Under the pieces are notes generated by a model that had not been told where the DNA came from, did no database searches, and saw only the letters and a list, made by a program, of their open reading frames with translations. From positions 1-37,800 of the forward strand of contig JAQVPA010000008.1 in assembly GCA_028702315.1 (NCBI GenBank): a DNA stretch of 37,800 bases. Direction: 5' to 3'. Source of the stretch: Candidatus Margulisiibacteriota bacterium (lineage in GTDB: Bacteria; Margulisbacteria; WOR-1; O2-12-FULL-45-9; XYB2-FULL-48-7). A program made the translations under genes and the position numbers. Shown one piece after another: positions 13,868 to 21,944 of this stretch (position 1 is the stretch's first letter; every line of letters starts with the position of its first letter).

Positions 13868-15916
13868 GATCTTTTTCCACTCTGCTTTAATTTCGGCGAT
13901 AATTTTAAAAGTCTCCGGGTCAGTCGCTGACGTGTCGGCCGCGGCCTTGATCGCTGCTTCAACCTCCTCAAAGGTAAGCGCCGGATCTTTTTCGCTTAAG
14001 TTGTATTCCCGTCCTTTAAATGGGGTTAGATATTTTATAAAAAGGTACTTCGCCGCCAGCTCAAAGTTGCCATGTTTCATCCTGTCTCTTATTGTTTTCC
14101 TTAGCACGTAAGCCCATGGTTGCCCTTGCATCGCATATTCTGTAAAATAACAAGCAAAGTCTTCGCCTCTATTCCATAGTGATTGCCTGACTCCGAAAAC
14201 AATAAAATCGCCCTGGTCAAATCCTTGTCTATTTGGGGCAACTTTCTCGGCCGCTGGCGGCCATACCTCGCGGGCAATTCGCTCTGGCGTCCAACTAATC
14301 CTATAAAAAAGTAAGGATAAATCGCCAAGCGTCCCCTGATTCCCCGAGTACCCAACACTAAGGTTAAGGTCCCAATGATGCGCCAGCTCGTGCGTTATCG
14401 TCCCAATTGCTGCCCCGTGCCTTGTATTGACGATCACCGTATTTGGCGGATAAATACCGGCCCAGCTGGCTTCCACCCCTTCGTTGATCTCTTTAAACAC
14501 TACCCTGAGTTTTTTTTCTCGGTCGAAAGATTGAAATAATTCTTCTGGCAAAATATTGGTCGCCTTATAAAGCGCGTCAGAAGCGGACAATGTTTTTATG
14601 GGGTCCTCAAAAACCACATCAATATTTTTTCGGTTAAAATATTCTACCGCTATCTGATTGGGCGCCAGTTTTGCTCGCCCGGGAATTACGGCCGCATTTA
14701 GGTCCCGTCTGTTTTTCGCAATAATTGTGATCCCTCCGATCTCATATATCAGGCCCAAGGTCTTGCCGCTCGTAAATTTTATTTCGAATTTATCTGATTT
14801 TGCAAGGTTTTTTAAAATATTCAGCTTTCCATTCTCTGTGTTCAGCGGCGCGATGTAATCATCAATAATCCATTTTGCATAAGCGGGGCCCAAAAAACAG
14901 TCGTTTAATCCTGCTCCTTCTATGCAGCTGTTGCTTAATGCCCAGGTAAACCATGAAACATAAAAATTATCGATTATGTTTTTCGAGTAAGCGTTGTTGT
15001 TGAGCAGTATCTTTGCGGTATTACTATAAATGATATACCTCTCTTTTTGGGCCAAGCCCTCGGACGCCTTTTCGAGCAGTTGCGAAAACTCCTTTGTCTC
15101 GTTTTCATTGAGTTTCGTGCTTACTATCTGGGCGAATGTCAAGATCCGGCCAATTTCTTCAGGCGGCCAATTATTTGCCAATAATTTTACGGCCAGCTTC
15201 AAATGTTTCGGCGCCCTTTCCCGCCAATCTTGCGGCAGCTTATTTGTTGCTGCTTCCTCTTCCTGGATCGATTCATAGGTTTGCGCTGCCTCTTTATTGA
15301 ACTTATCGTCTGAATAGTTTTTAAGCGCATCAAAGGTCTTAATGATTTCATTGGCCGACGCGTTTCTATTTAAAAGGTTAAACAATCCGTTCATCCTTGC
15401 TTCAGTGTTAATTTGAAGATTAAACTCGTTTTCTTCGCATAACAATTTATATATTGTCTCAATAATATAATTTTCATCGATTTTATTCCTGGCGCTCCTC
15501 GCCAGCAACTCAATTATTATTGTCCCATTAACGGACGTCCCCCAAAGGCCTGGTCTCCAGCGGTAGCTAGCCGGAACATAGCAATAGTTTTTGTTAATTT
15601 TTTCGTTTAATTTTCGTAGCGTTTGGTATGCCTCTATGTTTGTTTCAATCTCAATTTGCTGAAAGACCCTGTAGCCTTCGTTTTTATTCACTGCCTCCAT
15701 ATATTCCCACAATTCAACCGACTTAAATGTCTCGGCTATGTTTCCTTTTCTTTTTTGTGTCCCATACTTTTCGGCATACTCATTTGCCTCATAGCTCATA
15801 ACGCGGCCGTCGCCGTCTAAGTCCTTTTTTATAAACTCGTCCTTAATTTCTTTTTGCTCCTTAATCGCTTTTAAATCCTTCGCGGTTACTTGCGGATAAA
15901 ATTTTATTTCTGTCAT
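13856..15916 (-). CDS. Large EF-hand protein with an HExxH metallopeptidase-like domain
   Basis: The 686-aa product starts at ATG 15916. A canonical EF-hand loop, DLDGDGRVMSYE, sits at residues 32-43. A long helical middle region (about 60-440) has no recognisable family. The C-terminal part has GTITHELAHHWDLNLSVG, with HELAH near residue 508. About 75 residues later comes GEDFACYFTEYAMQG, whose Glu could be the third zinc ligand of a gluzincin. Calcium binding and zinc protease activity are therefore predicted, not proven. No signal peptide is visible, so it is either cytoplasmic or exported by another route. Its end overlaps that of lpxB by 12 bp on the opposite strand. Confidence 0.7.
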   Translation of the reverse strand: MTEIKFYPQVTAKDLKAIKEQKEIKDEFIKKDLDGDGRVMSYEANEYAEKYGTQKRKGNIAETFKSVELWEYMEAVNKNEGYRVFQQIEIETNIEAYQTLRKLNEKINKNYCYVPASYRWRPGLWGTSVNGTIIIELLARSARNKIDENYIIETIYKLLCEENEFNLQINTEARMNGLFNLLNRNASANEIIKTFDALKNYSDDKFNKEAAQTYESIQEEEAATNKLPQDWRERAPKHLKLAVKLLANNWPPEEIGRILTFAQIVSTKLNENETKEFSQLLEKASEGLAQKERYIIYSNTAKILLNNNAYSKNIIDNFYVSWFTWALSNSCIEGAGLNDCFLGPAYAKWIIDDYIAPLNTENGKLNILKNLAKSDKFEIKFTSGKTLGLIYEIGGITIIAKNRRDLNAAVIPGRAKLAPNQIAVEYFNRKNIDVVFEDPIKTLSASDALYKATNILPEELFQSFDREKKLRVVFKEINEGVEASWAGIYPPNTVIVNTRHGAAIGTITHELAHHWDLNLSVGYSGNQGTLGDLSLLFYRISWTPERIAREVWPPAAEKVAPNRQGFDQGDFIVFGVRQSLWNRGEDFACYFTEYAMQGQPWAYVLRKTIRDRMKHGNFELAAKYLFIKYLTPFKGREYNLSEKDPALTFEEVEAAIKAAADTSATDPETFKIIAEIKAEWKKISAR

Positions 15917-15981
15917 AAAAACACTTCCACTGCTTTTTCGTCAATATCTTTCTGAGATTTCACTTCTTTTTTCTTCCGCCT

Positions 15982-16010
15982 TTTCATTACGATCGTAAAA
16001 ATGCTATAAT
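15982..16010 (+). promoter_or_regulatory. Promoter giving a nearly leaderless aminotransferase mRNA
   Basis: TTTCAT (15982-15987), a 17-bp spacer and the extended -10 TGCTATAAT (TATAAT at 16005-16010) lie just before ATG 16021. Only 10 nt separate the -10 box from the start codon, so transcription would begin about 4 nt before it. There is no ribosome site. Confidence 0.65.
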
Positions 16011-16020
16011 CCTTTCCATC

Positions 16021-17124
16021 ATGTCTGTTCCTTTTTTTGACATTACCAGGCAGAATGCCGCTTTAAAAAAAGAAATTGCCTCAGCGATTGACCAGGTTGT
16101 CGTTTCCGGCAAATATATTTTGGGCGACAACGTTGCCGCGCTGGAAAAAGAGGTTGCGGCTTATTGCGGCTCAAAGTATGCCGTTGGAGTCGCCTCCGGC
16201 ACCGACGCCCTGCACCTGGCGCTCCGCGCTTGCGGCGTTGGCCCAGGAGATGAGGTTATTACCTCGCCTTTTACTTTTGTCGCCACCGCCGAAGCGATCG
16301 CCTACTGTGGCGCCACCCCTGTTTTTGTCGACATAGAGCCAAATACCTTTAATATTGACGTAGCGCGAATAGAGGAATGCGTAACGCGTAAGACAAAGGC
16401 GGTCCTCCCTGTCCACCTTTACGGACAATCGTGTCAAATGGACAAGCTTATGTCGGTCGCCAAAAAGCATAACTTAAAAGTGATCGAAGATTGTGCTCAG
16501 GCGATTGGCGCGGAGTTTAATGGCCAAAAAGTCGGTTCGTTTGGCAATGCCGGTTGTTTTTCTTTTTTCCCAACTAAAAACCTCGGCTGTTTTGGTGATG
16601 GCGGAATGATCACAACCGATGACAAGGCTATTTACGACGAACTCCGGGTTCTTAGGGGCCATGGAAGTCGAAAAACATACCATTATGACCTGATCGGCTA
16701 CAACAGCCGGTTGGACGAACTTCAGGCTGCCGTGTTAAGGGCCAAGCTCCCTCACCTTGGCGCCTATATCGACGCCAGGATCAATAATGCCACTATTTAT
16801 CAAAGGCTATTAAAGGGGTTGCCCCTCTCCCTCCCCCCTGTTCTGGCGGGAGCAAAACATACTTTTAATCAATTTACCCTGCGGTCGAATGATCGTGATG
16901 CCCTTTTTGGTTATTTGAAAGAAAAAGGTGTCCCGGCAATGGTCTATTATCCACTTTCCTTGCATCTGCAGGCCGCCTTTGCCGATTTAGGCCATAAACA
17001 GGGTGATTTCCCGGAAAGCGAGAAGGCACAAAACGAGGTTTTTTCCTTGCCAATATTTCCAGAGCTGACCCAACAGGAGCTTGAATCGGTTTGCTCTGTC
17101 CTTCAGGGATACTTCAAGCAATGA
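16021..17124 (+). CDS. DegT/DnrJ/EryC1-family PLP sugar aminotransferase (GnnB-like)
   Basis: The 367-aa product has the whole fold-type I sugar-aminotransferase signature: ASGTDALHLALRACGVGPGDEV, FTFVATAEAI, VIEDCAQAIGAEFNGQKVG, and SFFPTKNLGCFGDGG with the PLP lysine Lys186. It then has GYNSRLDELQAAVL. Such enzymes put an amino group on a keto sugar nucleotide. The partner gene (ATGA overlap) is a Gfo/Idh dehydrogenase, and both lie next to lpxA/lpxB. This is the setting of gnnA/gnnB in Acidithiobacillus ferrooxidans, which make UDP-GlcNAc3N for amide-linked lipid A. That function is inferred; other 3-amino sugar pathways (WbpE-type) are possible. Confidence 0.85.
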   Translation: MSVPFFDITRQNAALKKEIASAIDQVVVSGKYILGDNVAALEKEVAAYCGSKYAVGVASGTDALHLALRACGVGPGDEVITSPFTFVATAEAIAYCGATPVFVDIEPNTFNIDVARIEECVTRKTKAVLPVHLYGQSCQMDKLMSVAKKHNLKVIEDCAQAIGAEFNGQKVGSFGNAGCFSFFPTKNLGCFGDGGMITTDDKAIYDELRVLRGHGSRKTYHYDLIGYNSRLDELQAAVLRAKLPHLGAYIDARINNATIYQRLLKGLPLSLPPVLAGAKHTFNQFTLRSNDRDALFGYLKEKGVPAMVYYPLSLHLQAAFADLGHKQGDFPESEKAQNEVFSLPIFPELTQQELESVCSVLQGYFKQ

Positions 17125-18032
17125 GCGGCCGGGGGCTCAAGCTGGCCGTTATCGGTGCCGGCGTTATGGGCCGCAACCATGCCCGGATCGCCGCTTCTCT
17201 CCCTGGCATTAACCTCTTAGGGATTGTTGACGCCGACCCCGCCCGGGTTAATGACTTGCCCGATGTTTTGAAGAAAATATTTACGACCGACCTGCCCGCC
17301 CTTCTCCCTCAGGTTGACGCAGTGGTGATCGCCACCCCAACCAAAACCCATCACGAGTTGGCCCAATTATGTCTGGCTGCCGGGAAGCATGTTTTGTTGG
17401 AAAAACCCTTTACTGGCAGTTCCACTTACGCCAAAGAGCTTATTGCCCTGGCAAAAGAAAAAGAGCTGGTTTTAAATGTCGGCTTTATCGAGCGCTACAA
17501 CCCGGCTTTTCTTCGGATGCTCAAGGAGATCAAAGGGGAAAAAATTATTGGGATAGACATTAAACGCTTCAGCCCCTTTCCCGAACGGATCTTCGACACT
17601 GACGTGGTTTTTGACATGATGCTCCACGACCTCGACCTCTTGCCATATCTTATTAAAGATGAAATTATTGATATTAAAGCTAAGGGAGAAAAAATCCGAA
17701 CCAAAATGATCGATCGCTCAATTGTGGCTATTACCTATAAAAATGGGGTTATTGCCCGGATCGAAGCTAATCGGGTTTTTGGCTCTAAAACAAGAAATAT
17801 TGCGGTAACGACTGATAAATTCTTGATCGATACCGATTTGTTAAATAAAAAGATTTACATTCGCGATTTCTCTTCCCCCACCCCAACCACCATCCCAATC
17901 AAGGCTGTAGACCAGCTCACCGAAGAATTAAAGGCATTCGCGCTTTGTATAAAAAGTAGGCACCCAAGCACCGCCCCCTCCGCTGTTGATTCAATCTCTT
18001 TAGCCGAGGAGGTTCTTCGCTTATGCTCATAA
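17121..18032 (+). CDS. Gfo/Idh/MocA-family sugar-nucleotide dehydrogenase (GnnA-like)
   Basis: The 303-aa product starts at ATG 17121, overlapping the aminotransferase stop. The N-terminal Rossmann domain has LAVIGAGVMGRNHARI and DAVVIATPTKTHHELA. The catalytic LLEKPFTG (Glu94-Lys95-Pro96) and the domain-joining VGFIERYNPAF follow. Family members oxidise or reduce sugars with NAD(P). Coupled to the aminotransferase it would oxidise C3 of UDP-GlcNAc so that it can be aminated. It overlaps rseP by 10 nt, so the three genes form one operon. Confidence 0.85.
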   Translation: MSGRGLKLAVIGAGVMGRNHARIAASLPGINLLGIVDADPARVNDLPDVLKKIFTTDLPALLPQVDAVVIATPTKTHHELAQLCLAAGKHVLLEKPFTGSSTYAKELIALAKEKELVLNVGFIERYNPAFLRMLKEIKGEKIIGIDIKRFSPFPERIFDTDVVFDMMLHDLDLLPYLIKDEIIDIKAKGEKIRTKMIDRSIVAITYKNGVIARIEANRVFGSKTRNIAVTTDKFLIDTDLLNKKIYIRDFSSPTPTTIPIKAVDQLTEELKAFALCIKSRHPSTAPSAVDSISLAEEVLRLCS

Positions 18033-19066
18033 GCATCCTGGCCTTTGCCCTGGTTTTTACCTTTATCGCCTTGACCCATGAATTTGGCCATTTGATCTGG
18101 GCCAAGCGGGCGGGCATTCGTGTTTTTGAGTTTGGCCTTGGCTTTGGCCCCCGTCTTTTTGCTTTTGAAAAAGGTGGAACCACCTATTCGGTTAATCTGA
18201 TCCCGATCCTTGGTTTTATCCGCATCGCCGGCGAAGGCGATAGCGAGGCCGACAAGCTTTGCCCGGCCAACGAAAACTTCAATAATAAGCCCCCGGCGCA
18301 AAAATTTAAAGCGATCATTGCTGGGCCCCTAATGAACATCCTGGCGGCGATCATTATCTTGTTTTTGCTCTTCTCTTTTGCCGGCATACCCCAGGGTGTT
18401 TCAAATGAGATTGGCGCGATTGCCAAAAACTCCCCGGCCGAAAAAGCTGGGCTGCGGGCTGGAGATAGGATCCTTTCCATAAATGGCCAGACGTTCCCTG
18501 ATTTTGAAAAGGCGATTGCCTTCATCCACCAAAGCACTAATAAAAAGCTCTCTATTATTGTTGACCGTAATAGTAGACATTTATCTGTTTCGGCCACCCC
18601 AGCTTTTAACAAAAGCTTAAAAGTTGCCTTGCTCGGCTTTTCACCAAAACCAATATATCAAAAGGCCAACTTACTTTCTGCCGCTTATCGATCACTGGAA
18701 CAAATCTTTAACATGGTTGTCGCCACTCTGGTAATTCTGTGGGGTTTGGTCACGGGAGGGGTTTCAATTAGGGATATTGCCGGGCCGATCGGCATCGCGC
18801 AGGTGACGGGCAAATACGCGCAGAGTGGTTTAATCTCCTTTGTTTATTTTGTCGCCTTTATAAACGTTAACCTTGGGGTGATAAACCTTTTGCCGTTACC
18901 CGCTCTTGACGGAGGCCATTTGCTGATCATAATACTTGAGGCGCTCCGCCGGAAACCTTTCAATCCAGAGCTTGTTAATAAGATCAACGCCTGGGGAATG
19001 TCGGCCTTATTGGCGCTAATGGCAATAGTTTCGTTAAGCGATTTACTACGGTTGTTTGGGCGCTAG
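18023..19066 (+). CDS. rseP: RseP/RIP site-2 membrane metalloprotease (M50)
   Basis: The 347-aa integral membrane protease has HEFGH at residues 19-23 in the first helix. It also has GLGFGPRLFAFEKGGTTYSV, a central PDZ domain (about 120-210; AKNSPAEKAGLRAGDRILSI) and the third-ligand motif INLLPLPALDGGHLL. It cuts membrane-embedded substrates such as anti-sigma factors, and in many bacteria it processes other envelope signals. It has one PDZ domain, where E. coli RseP has two. GAGGAGG lies about 7 nt before the start and overlaps the end of the dehydrogenase gene. Its place after lipid-A-related genes is common in diderms. Confidence 0.92.
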   Translation: MLISILAFALVFTFIALTHEFGHLIWAKRAGIRVFEFGLGFGPRLFAFEKGGTTYSVNLIPILGFIRIAGEGDSEADKLCPANENFNNKPPAQKFKAIIAGPLMNILAAIIILFLLFSFAGIPQGVSNEIGAIAKNSPAEKAGLRAGDRILSINGQTFPDFEKAIAFIHQSTNKKLSIIVDRNSRHLSVSATPAFNKSLKVALLGFSPKPIYQKANLLSAAYRSLEQIFNMVVATLVILWGLVTGGVSIRDIAGPIGIAQVTGKYAQSGLISFVYFVAFINVNLGVINLLPLPALDGGHLLIIILEALRRKPFNPELVNKINAWGMSALLALMAIVSLSDLLRLFGR

Positions 19067-19071
19067 CCTAT

Positions 19072-19923
19072 TTACTTCCCATGGAGCTGCGCCGCTTTTA
19101 AAGTGTTTCGGAGCAACATCGCGATCGTCATCGGACCAACCCCGCCTGGCACCGGAGAAATAAAGGCCGCCCGGTTTTTGGCTGATTCATAATCCACGTC
19201 CCCAACCAATTTCTCTCCTACCCTGTTTGTTCCAACATCGATAACCAGCGCCCCTTCTTTGACCATTGAACCATGGATTATCCCCGGACTCCCTACCGCC
19301 GCAATTAGTATGTCGGCACGCCTTGTTACCTCGCCCAAATCCTTGGTCCTGGAATGACAGATAGTCACCGTTGCGTGTTGGTGAAGCAGTAACATTGCCA
19401 CCGGTTTGCCCACAATATTGCTCCGGCCAACAACAACCGCTTCCTTCCCTTTTATTTCAACTCCAGTTGTTTTGATCATCTCCATTATCCCTTGCGGTGT
19501 GCAAGAAACAAACATCGGATCTTCCCCTTTTACCAGTCTCCCCATGTTAACTGGATTTAAGCCATCAACATCCTTTTCGGCCAAGACCGCGTTAACCGCT
19601 TCTACCTCATTTAAACCTTTTGGGATCGGCAGTTGAACCAAAACGCCGTCAACGTTCTTATCGTTATTCAAGCGGGTGATTTGTGCCAGCAACTCTTTTT
19701 GCTTGGCATCAGCGGGCAACCTGATTATCTCGGACTCCATCCCAACCTCTTTACAAGCCCGTTCTTTGTTCCTAACATAAGTTTGGGAAGCCGGGTCGTC
19801 GCCAACCAAGATAACCGAAAGCTTGGGTCTCCTGCGGCCCTTAGCCGCCATTGCCTCAACCTCTCCTTTTACACTCATCCTTACCTCTTCTGCCAACCTT
19901 TTACCGTTAATTATCTCAACCAT
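19072..19923 (-). CDS. folD: Methylenetetrahydrofolate dehydrogenase/cyclohydrolase
   Basis: The 283-aa bifunctional enzyme interconverts 5,10-methylene- and 10-formyl-tetrahydrofolate with NADP. The motifs are VGDDPASQTYVRNKERACKEVG (with the catalytic YxxxK), VLVQLPIPKG, KDVDGLNPVNMG, VVVGRSNIVGKPVAMLLL and PVPGGVGPMTIAMLL. I chose ATG 19923 with AAGGGGTG upstream; GTG 19935 would add four residues. It is the last gene of the rpmH-to-folD block. Two DnaA boxes lie immediately before and across its start. It could supply one-carbon units linked to the glycine cleavage genes in this window. Confidence 0.96.
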   Translation of the reverse strand: MVEIINGKRLAEEVRMSVKGEVEAMAAKGRRRPKLSVILVGDDPASQTYVRNKERACKEVGMESEIIRLPADAKQKELLAQITRLNNDKNVDGVLVQLPIPKGLNEVEAVNAVLAEKDVDGLNPVNMGRLVKGEDPMFVSCTPQGIMEMIKTTGVEIKGKEAVVVGRSNIVGKPVAMLLLHQHATVTICHSRTKDLGEVTRRADILIAAVGSPGIIHGSMVKEGALVIDVGTNRVGEKLVGDVDYESAKNRAAFISPVPGGVGPMTIAMLLRNTLKAAQLHGK

Positions 19924-19925
19924 TT

Positions 19926-19947
19926 TTATCCACACCCCTTATCCACA
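19926..19947 (+). promoter_or_regulatory. Two perfect DnaA boxes between mnmE and folD
   Basis: TTATCCACA occurs at 19926-19934 and 19939-19947, 13 bp apart and in the same orientation. They fall in the 27-bp gap between mnmE and folD. Further perfect boxes lie at 20686 and 22198. Confidence 0.75.
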
Positions 19948-19950
19948 AGC

Positions 19951-21318
19951 CTATTTGCCAACACAAAATCTCTCAAATATTGAATTAATAATCTCCTCAT
20001 CTACCGCCACCCCAGTCATTTGATCCAACGAATATATGGCGTTTTTTATCCCCACCCCAACAACATCAAAAGGCATTCCTTTTTCAACCGCACTCATTGC
20101 GTCAGCTATTTCCTTGTCAGCCTTGATTAGGCATTCCTCTTGCCTCTTGTTTATTATAAATTCATTATCGTCTACCGGCAAGCCCTTTTTAGCGATCTCT
20201 TTTAATTTCTTTTCCAGCGCTTCGATCCCTCTCCCTTCTATCGCCGCGGTCATTATTACGCCGCTCGCTCCCCCTATTTCTCTCAGGTTTATTACTCGCT
20301 TTTTGTCGATTTTATTGACGACAACCGCAGTGCGGCTCTTGCTACTCTTCTTAATGATTCCCTTCTCGTCTTCAGATAGTTTTTTTGTGCCATCCAGAAC
20401 TATTATGATTATATCGGCGGCGGCCATTTCCTTCCTTGTTCTTTCTATCCCAGCCTCCTCCGCTTTGGCCTTTGGCCTTCTTAGCCCCGCCGTGTCGCAT
20501 ATGACAAAGCTAATCTCCCCAAGATTAACCACTTCCTCGATCGTATCTCTCGTCGTCCCTGCTTCGTCCGTGACTATCGCCCGCTCACTCTTTAAGATCG
20601 CGTTCATTATGCTTGACTTGCCAACATTCGGCCGGCCGATGATCGCAACTCTTACCCCCTCTCTGATAACCCTCCCCTCTGCCGCTGTGGATAATATCTT
20701 TTTTATATTACTTGCTTCCTCCATAAGCACCCGCAAAACCTCATTATTGTTTGTTTCGCTGATATCATCAGGGAAGTCTATGTTTGCCTCAATCTGGGCC
20801 GACACACCCATTAACCGGCTCTTAATTTCACCGATATTCTTTGATAGCCTTCCCGACAAGTTTTCAATTGCTCTGCTTGAGTGCGCCTTGTTATTTGCGC
20901 TAATAACATCAACCACTGCCTCTGCTTGGATTAAGTCAATCCGCCCATTAATAAACGCCCTTTTTGTAAACTCTCCCCGATCTGCCAATCTGGCGCCAAA
21001 CCCGATGATTTTTGAGATTACCTTATCCAGGATCACCTGGCTGGCATGGCAACAGATTTCCACCACATCTTCACCAGTATAACTACGCGGCCCTTTCATG
21101 TAATAAGCGATTACTTCGTCAATATTTCGTTCTTCACTGACCCACCCATGATAAACCCTATGAGAGGCAAAATCTTTGCTTACAGGGGTTTTTAATAGTT
21201 TGCTGAGGATTTCCCTAGACTTTGGGCCGCTGATCCGTATTATGCCAACGCCACCCCGTCCCTGTGGCGTAATTATCGCTGTAATCGTATCCTGGTCGGA
21301 ATGTTTCACGTGAAACAT
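19951..21318 (-). CDS. mnmE: tRNA uridine-5-carboxymethylaminomethyl modification GTPase
   Basis: The 455-aa protein works with MnmG to modify U34 of several tRNAs. The N-terminal formyl-THF-binding domain has GRGGVGIIRISG and GEFTKRAFINGRIDLIQAEAV. The inserted G domain has IGRPNVGKSSIMNAIL, DEAGTTRD, DTAGLR and NKID, and the protein ends with the essential CVGK. The start codon lies within a perfect parS site, so the protein begins MFHVKH. It is in the operon after jag (5-bp gap). It depends on folate, as folD does downstream. Confidence 0.96.
   Translation of the reverse strand: MFHVKHSDQDTITAIITPQGRGGVGIIRISGPKSREILSKLLKTPVSKDFASHRVYHGWVSEERNIDEVIAYYMKGPRSYTGEDVVEICCHASQVILDKVISKIIGFGARLADRGEFTKRAFINGRIDLIQAEAVVDVISANNKAHSSRAIENLSGRLSKNIGEIKSRLMGVSAQIEANIDFPDDISETNNNEVLRVLMEEASNIKKILSTAAEGRVIREGVRVAIIGRPNVGKSSIMNAILKSERAIVTDEAGTTRDTIEEVVNLGEISFVICDTAGLRRPKAKAEEAGIERTRKEMAAADIIIIVLDGTKKLSEDEKGIIKKSSKSRTAVVVNKIDKKRVINLREIGGASGVIMTAAIEGRGIEALEKKLKEIAKKGLPVDDNEFIINKRQEECLIKADKEIADAMSAVEKGMPFDVVGVGIKNAIYSLDQMTGVAVDEEIINSIFERFCVGK
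20686..20694 (-). promoter_or_regulatory. DnaA box inside mnmE
   Basis: TGTGGATAA on the plus strand is the reverse complement of the consensus TTATCCACA. Confidence 0.55.
21302..21317. promoter_or_regulatory. parS: parS site spanning the mnmE start codon
   Basis: TGTTTCACGTGAAACA matches the 16-bp parS consensus for chromosomal ParB exactly. On the minus strand it is read as codons for MFHVKH, the first residues of MnmE. ParB spreads from such sites near oriC for chromosome segregation. parA and parB are not in the window. Confidence 0.92.
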
Positions 21319-21323
21319 AGCGC

Positions 21324-21944
21324 CTACTTTGGCGCTATCACCATGCGCCTGTCCTTCCCTTCGCCTTTGCTAAAACTAGTAATTTTGGGGTTGTTTTTAA
21401 TATACATATGAATAACGCGCCTGTCGGCGGCGCTCATAAAAGGCATTACCCGCTCTTTTCCTGTCTGTTCAACTTCCTCCGCAATTTCCGCTGCCAGTTT
21501 TTCTAACACTTTTTCCCGTTTTTCCTTATACCCACCAGCATCAATGTTTATTCTGATCCTTTGGCCGGTTATTTTCCAGGCCATGGCATTCACAATTACT
21601 TCAAGCGACTTCAACATCGCCCCCTCTTTCCCAATAATCCTCCCCATGTCCTCCCCTTTAACCGAAAGCAAGACCGCCCCCTCTTCCCGCTCTTCGGCAT
21701 CAACTATCGCCATAAACCCCATCTTATCCAAAATTGTTTGTAATATTTGTTGGGCCTCGTCCTTGCCGCTTCCCTTTACGGTCATTTCAATTTCTGCCTC
21801 TTCACCCCCCAAGATTCCCATCATCGCCGGCTTCCCCTCACCAATAACCCTAACATTTACATCATCTATCCCCACTTTTAAAACCTCTAATGCGACTTTT
21901 GTTGCTTCCTCAACAGTTTTTCCCTTCATTTTTATGCTTTTCAT
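21324..21944 (-). CDS. jag: Jag/KhpB RNA-binding protein
   Basis: The 206-aa product has the three Jag regions. The Jag_N domain is MKSIKMKGKTVEEATKVAL followed by GKPAMMGILGGEEAEI. The KH domain has SVKGEDMGRIIGKEGAMLKSL. The R3H domain has MSAADRRVIHMYIKNNPKI. In Gram-positive bacteria this protein (KhpB) binds RNA with KhpA and affects cell division and envelope synthesis. It overlaps the yidC stop by 4 nt, the usual neighbourhood. Confidence 0.93.
   Translation of the reverse strand: MKSIKMKGKTVEEATKVALEVLKVGIDDVNVRVIGEGKPAMMGILGGEEAEIEMTVKGSGKDEAQQILQTILDKMGFMAIVDAEEREEGAVLLSVKGEDMGRIIGKEGAMLKSLEVIVNAMAWKITGQRIRINIDAGGYKEKREKVLEKLAAEIAEEVEQTGKERVMPFMSAADRRVIHMYIKNNPKITSFSKGEGKDRRMVIAPK

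Noticed and set aside
20036-21082. Long plus-strand open frame of 348 codons
   Set aside because: It lies antisense to mnmE, whose motifs are complete; the product is low-complexity Ser/Leu/Ile sequence typical of a shadow frame.
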